Below, one piece after another: positions 5,947 through 7,039 of a stretch of DNA of 7,039 bases. A model generated the notes under the pieces. That model saw nothing but the letters and a program-made list of their open reading frames with translations, did no database searches and was not told where the DNA came from. Every line of letters begins with the position of its first letter. Position 1 is the first letter of the stretch. The position numbers and the translations under genes are program-made. Origin of the DNA: Bacillota bacterium (GTDB taxonomy: Bacteria > Bacillota > Clostridia > Oscillospirales > Oscillospiraceae); assembly GCA_009781925.1 (NCBI GenBank), contig WQUU01000069.1:1-7039 (forward strand), read 5' to 3'.

Positions 5947-6444
5947 TTACGCCGCAGGGCTTAATACCTCAATGCCGGAAATCTTCCCGTAGAGCTTGGC
6001 CTCTCCGGCAAAAATAGTCAAGGTAGCTCCCACGCCATAGTTGGTTTCGCCGATTGTAAAGCCGTGTTCCCCATATACCGCGTTGACGATAAATGTGAGC
6101 GTGAGGGACACAGTGTTTGTCAGCGGAGGGATAATCTCCAGCCCTGTAGAACTCTGTTCATAGCCGACAGTGGGGCCGACGGTGGGCTTAGCCTCGACGG
6201 TGCCGAGCGTCGCCTGCGCCGTCGCGTCGAAAACACTCGTGCCGGGCACGATATAATCCACCACATAGTTGGGCACCTCATTGGAAAAGAACGAAACCCG
6301 CAACTGGGTTGTCGCAGGCGGTTTGCTGCCGACGACGCCGGCCATGCGCAGGCCCACATAGGCCGCCGCCGCGATGAGAACGAGCAGGATCAATAAGTCG
6401 ATCAGATTGATTTTTCCAAAGAGTTTCCCTTTTTTGTCCACCAT
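5947..6444 (-). CDS. DUF4330 family membrane-anchored protein
   Basis: This 165-residue protein begins with MVDKKGKLFGKINLIDLL and a single membrane segment at about residues 14-36. The bulk, residues 40-165, lies outside the membrane and is rich in beta-prone Val, Thr and Ile. The KGKLFGKINLIDLLILL start is the hallmark I recognise as DUF4330. No catalytic residues are evident. Proteins of this family often sit beside polysaccharide synthesis genes, as here between a glycosyltransferase and an O-antigen ligase, so an accessory role in export or assembly is plausible but inferred. The start at ATG 6444 is fixed by AGGAGG at 6459-6454, 9 nt upstream. The frame continues to 6531, but those 29 codons read through repeats (MTGNRMTGN is the 15-nt tandem translated) and are not part of the gene. 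Confidence 0.88.
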   Translation of the reverse strand: MVDKKGKLFGKINLIDLLILLVLIAAAAYVGLRMAGVVGSKPPATTQLRVSFFSNEVPNYVVDYIVPGTSVFDATAQATLGTVEAKPTVGPTVGYEQSSTGLEIIPPLTNTVSLTLTFIVNAVYGEHGFTIGETNYGVGATLTIFAGEAKLYGKISGIEVLSPAA

Positions 6445-6453
6445 GTTCGCATG

Positions 6454-6459
6454 CCTCCT
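6454..6459 (-). promoter_or_regulatory. Ribosome binding site of the DUF4330 gene
   Basis: A full AGGAGG on the minus strand is 9 nt before ATG 6444. An ATG at 6452 is too close to it and out of frame with the conserved protein. This site excludes the longer reading frame that starts inside the repeats. Confidence 0.85.
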
Positions 6460-6478
6460 GTTAAAAATGTTGCGTTGC

Positions 6479-6495
6479 TGTAGGGCGCGGCGCCC
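6479..6495 (+). repeat. Half copy of the TGTAGGGG-type element
   Basis: TGTAGGG at 6479-6485 runs into the hairpin GGGCG-CGG-CGCCC at 6483-6495, followed by CCGAC. This matches the right half of the elements at 949-966 and 2480-2506 (TATAGGGG or TGTAGGGG followed by a GC hairpin). No facing CCCCTACA is found upstream, so only one end is present. It adjoins the tandem and the palindrome described next. Confidence 0.6.
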
Positions 6496-6502
6496 CCGAC
6501 TA

Positions 6503-6535
6503 CTGTTGCCTGTCATTCTGTTGCCTGTCATTCTG
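6503..6535 (+). repeat. 15-nt tandem duplication at the palindrome edge
   Basis: TTGCCTGTCATTCTG occurs twice in a row, at 6506-6520 and 6521-6535. The 15-nt periodicity extends left to 6503. The second unit contains the outer left edge of the palindrome at 6524-6589, so the first unit is an extra copy of that edge, perhaps by replication slippage or a nested insertion. Confidence 0.9.
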
Positions 6536-6589
6536 AGCGCAGCGAAGAATCTTTATTTTAAGACCCTTCGCTGCGCTCAGGGTGACAGG
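6524..6589 (+). repeat. Well-preserved long palindromic repeat between operon genes
   Basis: The arms at 6524-6547 and 6566-6589 pair over 24 positions, with only two adjacent non-Watson-Crick positions (TT at 6531-6532 against GG at 6581-6582). A 2-by-2 internal mismatch follows, then an inner stem TCTT/AAGA (6550-6553 and 6560-6563) and a 6-nt loop. The core CATTCTGAGCGCAGCGAAG resembles a dispersed repeat I recall from many environmental bacterial genomes. A diverged inverted copy is at 1088-1151. It lies in the 187-nt gap between the glycosyltransferase and DUF4330 genes and would be transcribed with them. Confidence 0.9.
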
Positions 6590-6631
6590 AAAGATTCCGT
6601 GTAGCAAGGGACATCCCGTGCCAGAAAACAT

Positions 6632-7039
6632 TTATTGGTAAGTCTCAAAAACATCCCAGCCAAGTTTGTTCAAATCGAAGCTGCTCCGGACTTTTTCCCG
6701 CGCGGCTTTGCCAAAGCGCGCGCAGAGGGCCGGATCCCCCATCAGCCGCGCGAGTTTTTCGCTGAACGCGCCGACATCCCCATAGGGAAGAACATAGCCA
6801 CAGACCGGCTCTTTTAAACAGAGCTCCCCGTTGCCGCCCACATCCGTGAGAAGGAGGGGCAATGCGCAGTCCATCGCCTCGAGAATCGCAAAGCTCATGG
6901 CCTCGCCGCTCTCCGAAGCGCAGACATAGGCGTCGGACGCCAGCAGGAACTCCCTGGTATCCGACTGATAGCCCAGCAGCCTGCAATGGTTTTCCAGCTG
7001 CAGCGCGCCGCGTTTTTCGGAAATCTCCTGAAAGAGTTC
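6632..7039 (-). CDS. Family 4 glycosyltransferase, C-terminal part (runs off right edge)
   Basis: The final 135 residues are present, in a frame open to the window edge, so the true start lies outside; the internal Met at 6898 is not the start. This is the nucleotide-sugar-binding half of a GT-B fold enzyme. It shows LLGY-SDTREFLLASDAYVCAS, then the EX7E motif (E46 and E54 of the visible part, in GEAMSFAILEAM) and LLLTDVGGNGEL (62-73). GYVLPYGDVGAFSEKLARLM and a C-terminal helix follow. Such enzymes transfer a sugar from a nucleotide donor to a growing glycan on the inner face of the membrane. The donor and acceptor cannot be told. It appears to be upstream in the same minus-strand operon as the O-antigen ligase, separated from DUF4330 by a 187-nt repeat-filled gap without a clear promoter or terminator. 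Confidence 0.9.
   Translation of the reverse strand, partial: ELFQEISEKRGALQLENHCRLLGYQSDTREFLLASDAYVCASESGEAMSFAILEAMDCALPLLLTDVGGNGELCLKEPVCGYVLPYGDVGAFSEKLARLMGDPALCARFGKAAREKVRSSFDLNKLGWDVFETYQ

Noticed and set aside
5235..6017. Plus-strand open frame of 260 codons
   Set aside because: It is antisense to the O-antigen ligase and the end of the DUF4330 gene. Its composition is charged and low in hydrophobic residues, the mirror image of a membrane protein.
6445..6531. Possible 29-codon N-terminal extension of the DUF4330 protein
   Set aside because: It translates the tandem and half repeat. AGGAGG at 6454-6459 points to ATG 6444, where the conserved protein begins.
6503..6589. Possible CRISPR-like repeat array
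   Set aside because: There are only two 15-nt units with no spacer, followed by a hairpin. This is a tandem duplication at the edge of a dispersed palindrome.

Overview
The window looks like a GC-rich chromosomal segment from an anaerobic Clostridia-type Firmicute. This rests on the gene families: a DUF3048 (YerB-type) lipoprotein, a DUF4330 membrane-anchored protein, an ECF transporter S component and a clostridial-style LysA. AGGAGG-type ribosome binding sites and dispersed hairpin repeats between genes fit the same picture. The assignment is from recognised sequence patterns only; no search was run.

Left part (1-882, minus strand): an OmpR/PhoB-type response regulator overlaps by 20 nt the start of a membrane sensor kinase that runs off the left edge. 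This is a classical two-component pair. Its promoter lies back-to-back with a near-ideal promoter for the plus-strand DUF3048 lipoprotein (1171-2313), so positions 883-1170 form a divergent control region. Both presumed 5' leaders carry palindromic repeat elements.

Middle (2314-2570): DUF3048 and the minus-strand gene lysA converge here. The gap holds two A/T-flanked hairpin terminators with a GC-rich dispersed repeat between them.

Right part (2571-7039): an apparent minus-strand operon runs from right to left. It reads: family 4 glycosyltransferase (partial, off the right edge), DUF4330 protein, O-antigen-ligase-like polymerase, ECF S component, and a diaminopimelate decarboxylase-like enzyme. 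The last three junctions are tight (13-nt gap, 14-nt overlap, 53-nt gap). The first three genes suggest synthesis of a cell-surface polysaccharide. The vitamin-type transporter subunit and lysA are less obvious partners and may simply be co-transcribed. The one wide gap in this operon (6445-6631) is filled by repeats.

There is no sign of a CRISPR array, tRNA, rRNA, transposase, phage gene or defence system. The least ordinary content is the set of intergenic palindromes: two diverged copies of a 64-nt element at opposite ends of the window, two full copies and one half copy of a TGTAGGGG-bounded element, and a 15-nt tandem duplication at the edge of one palindrome.
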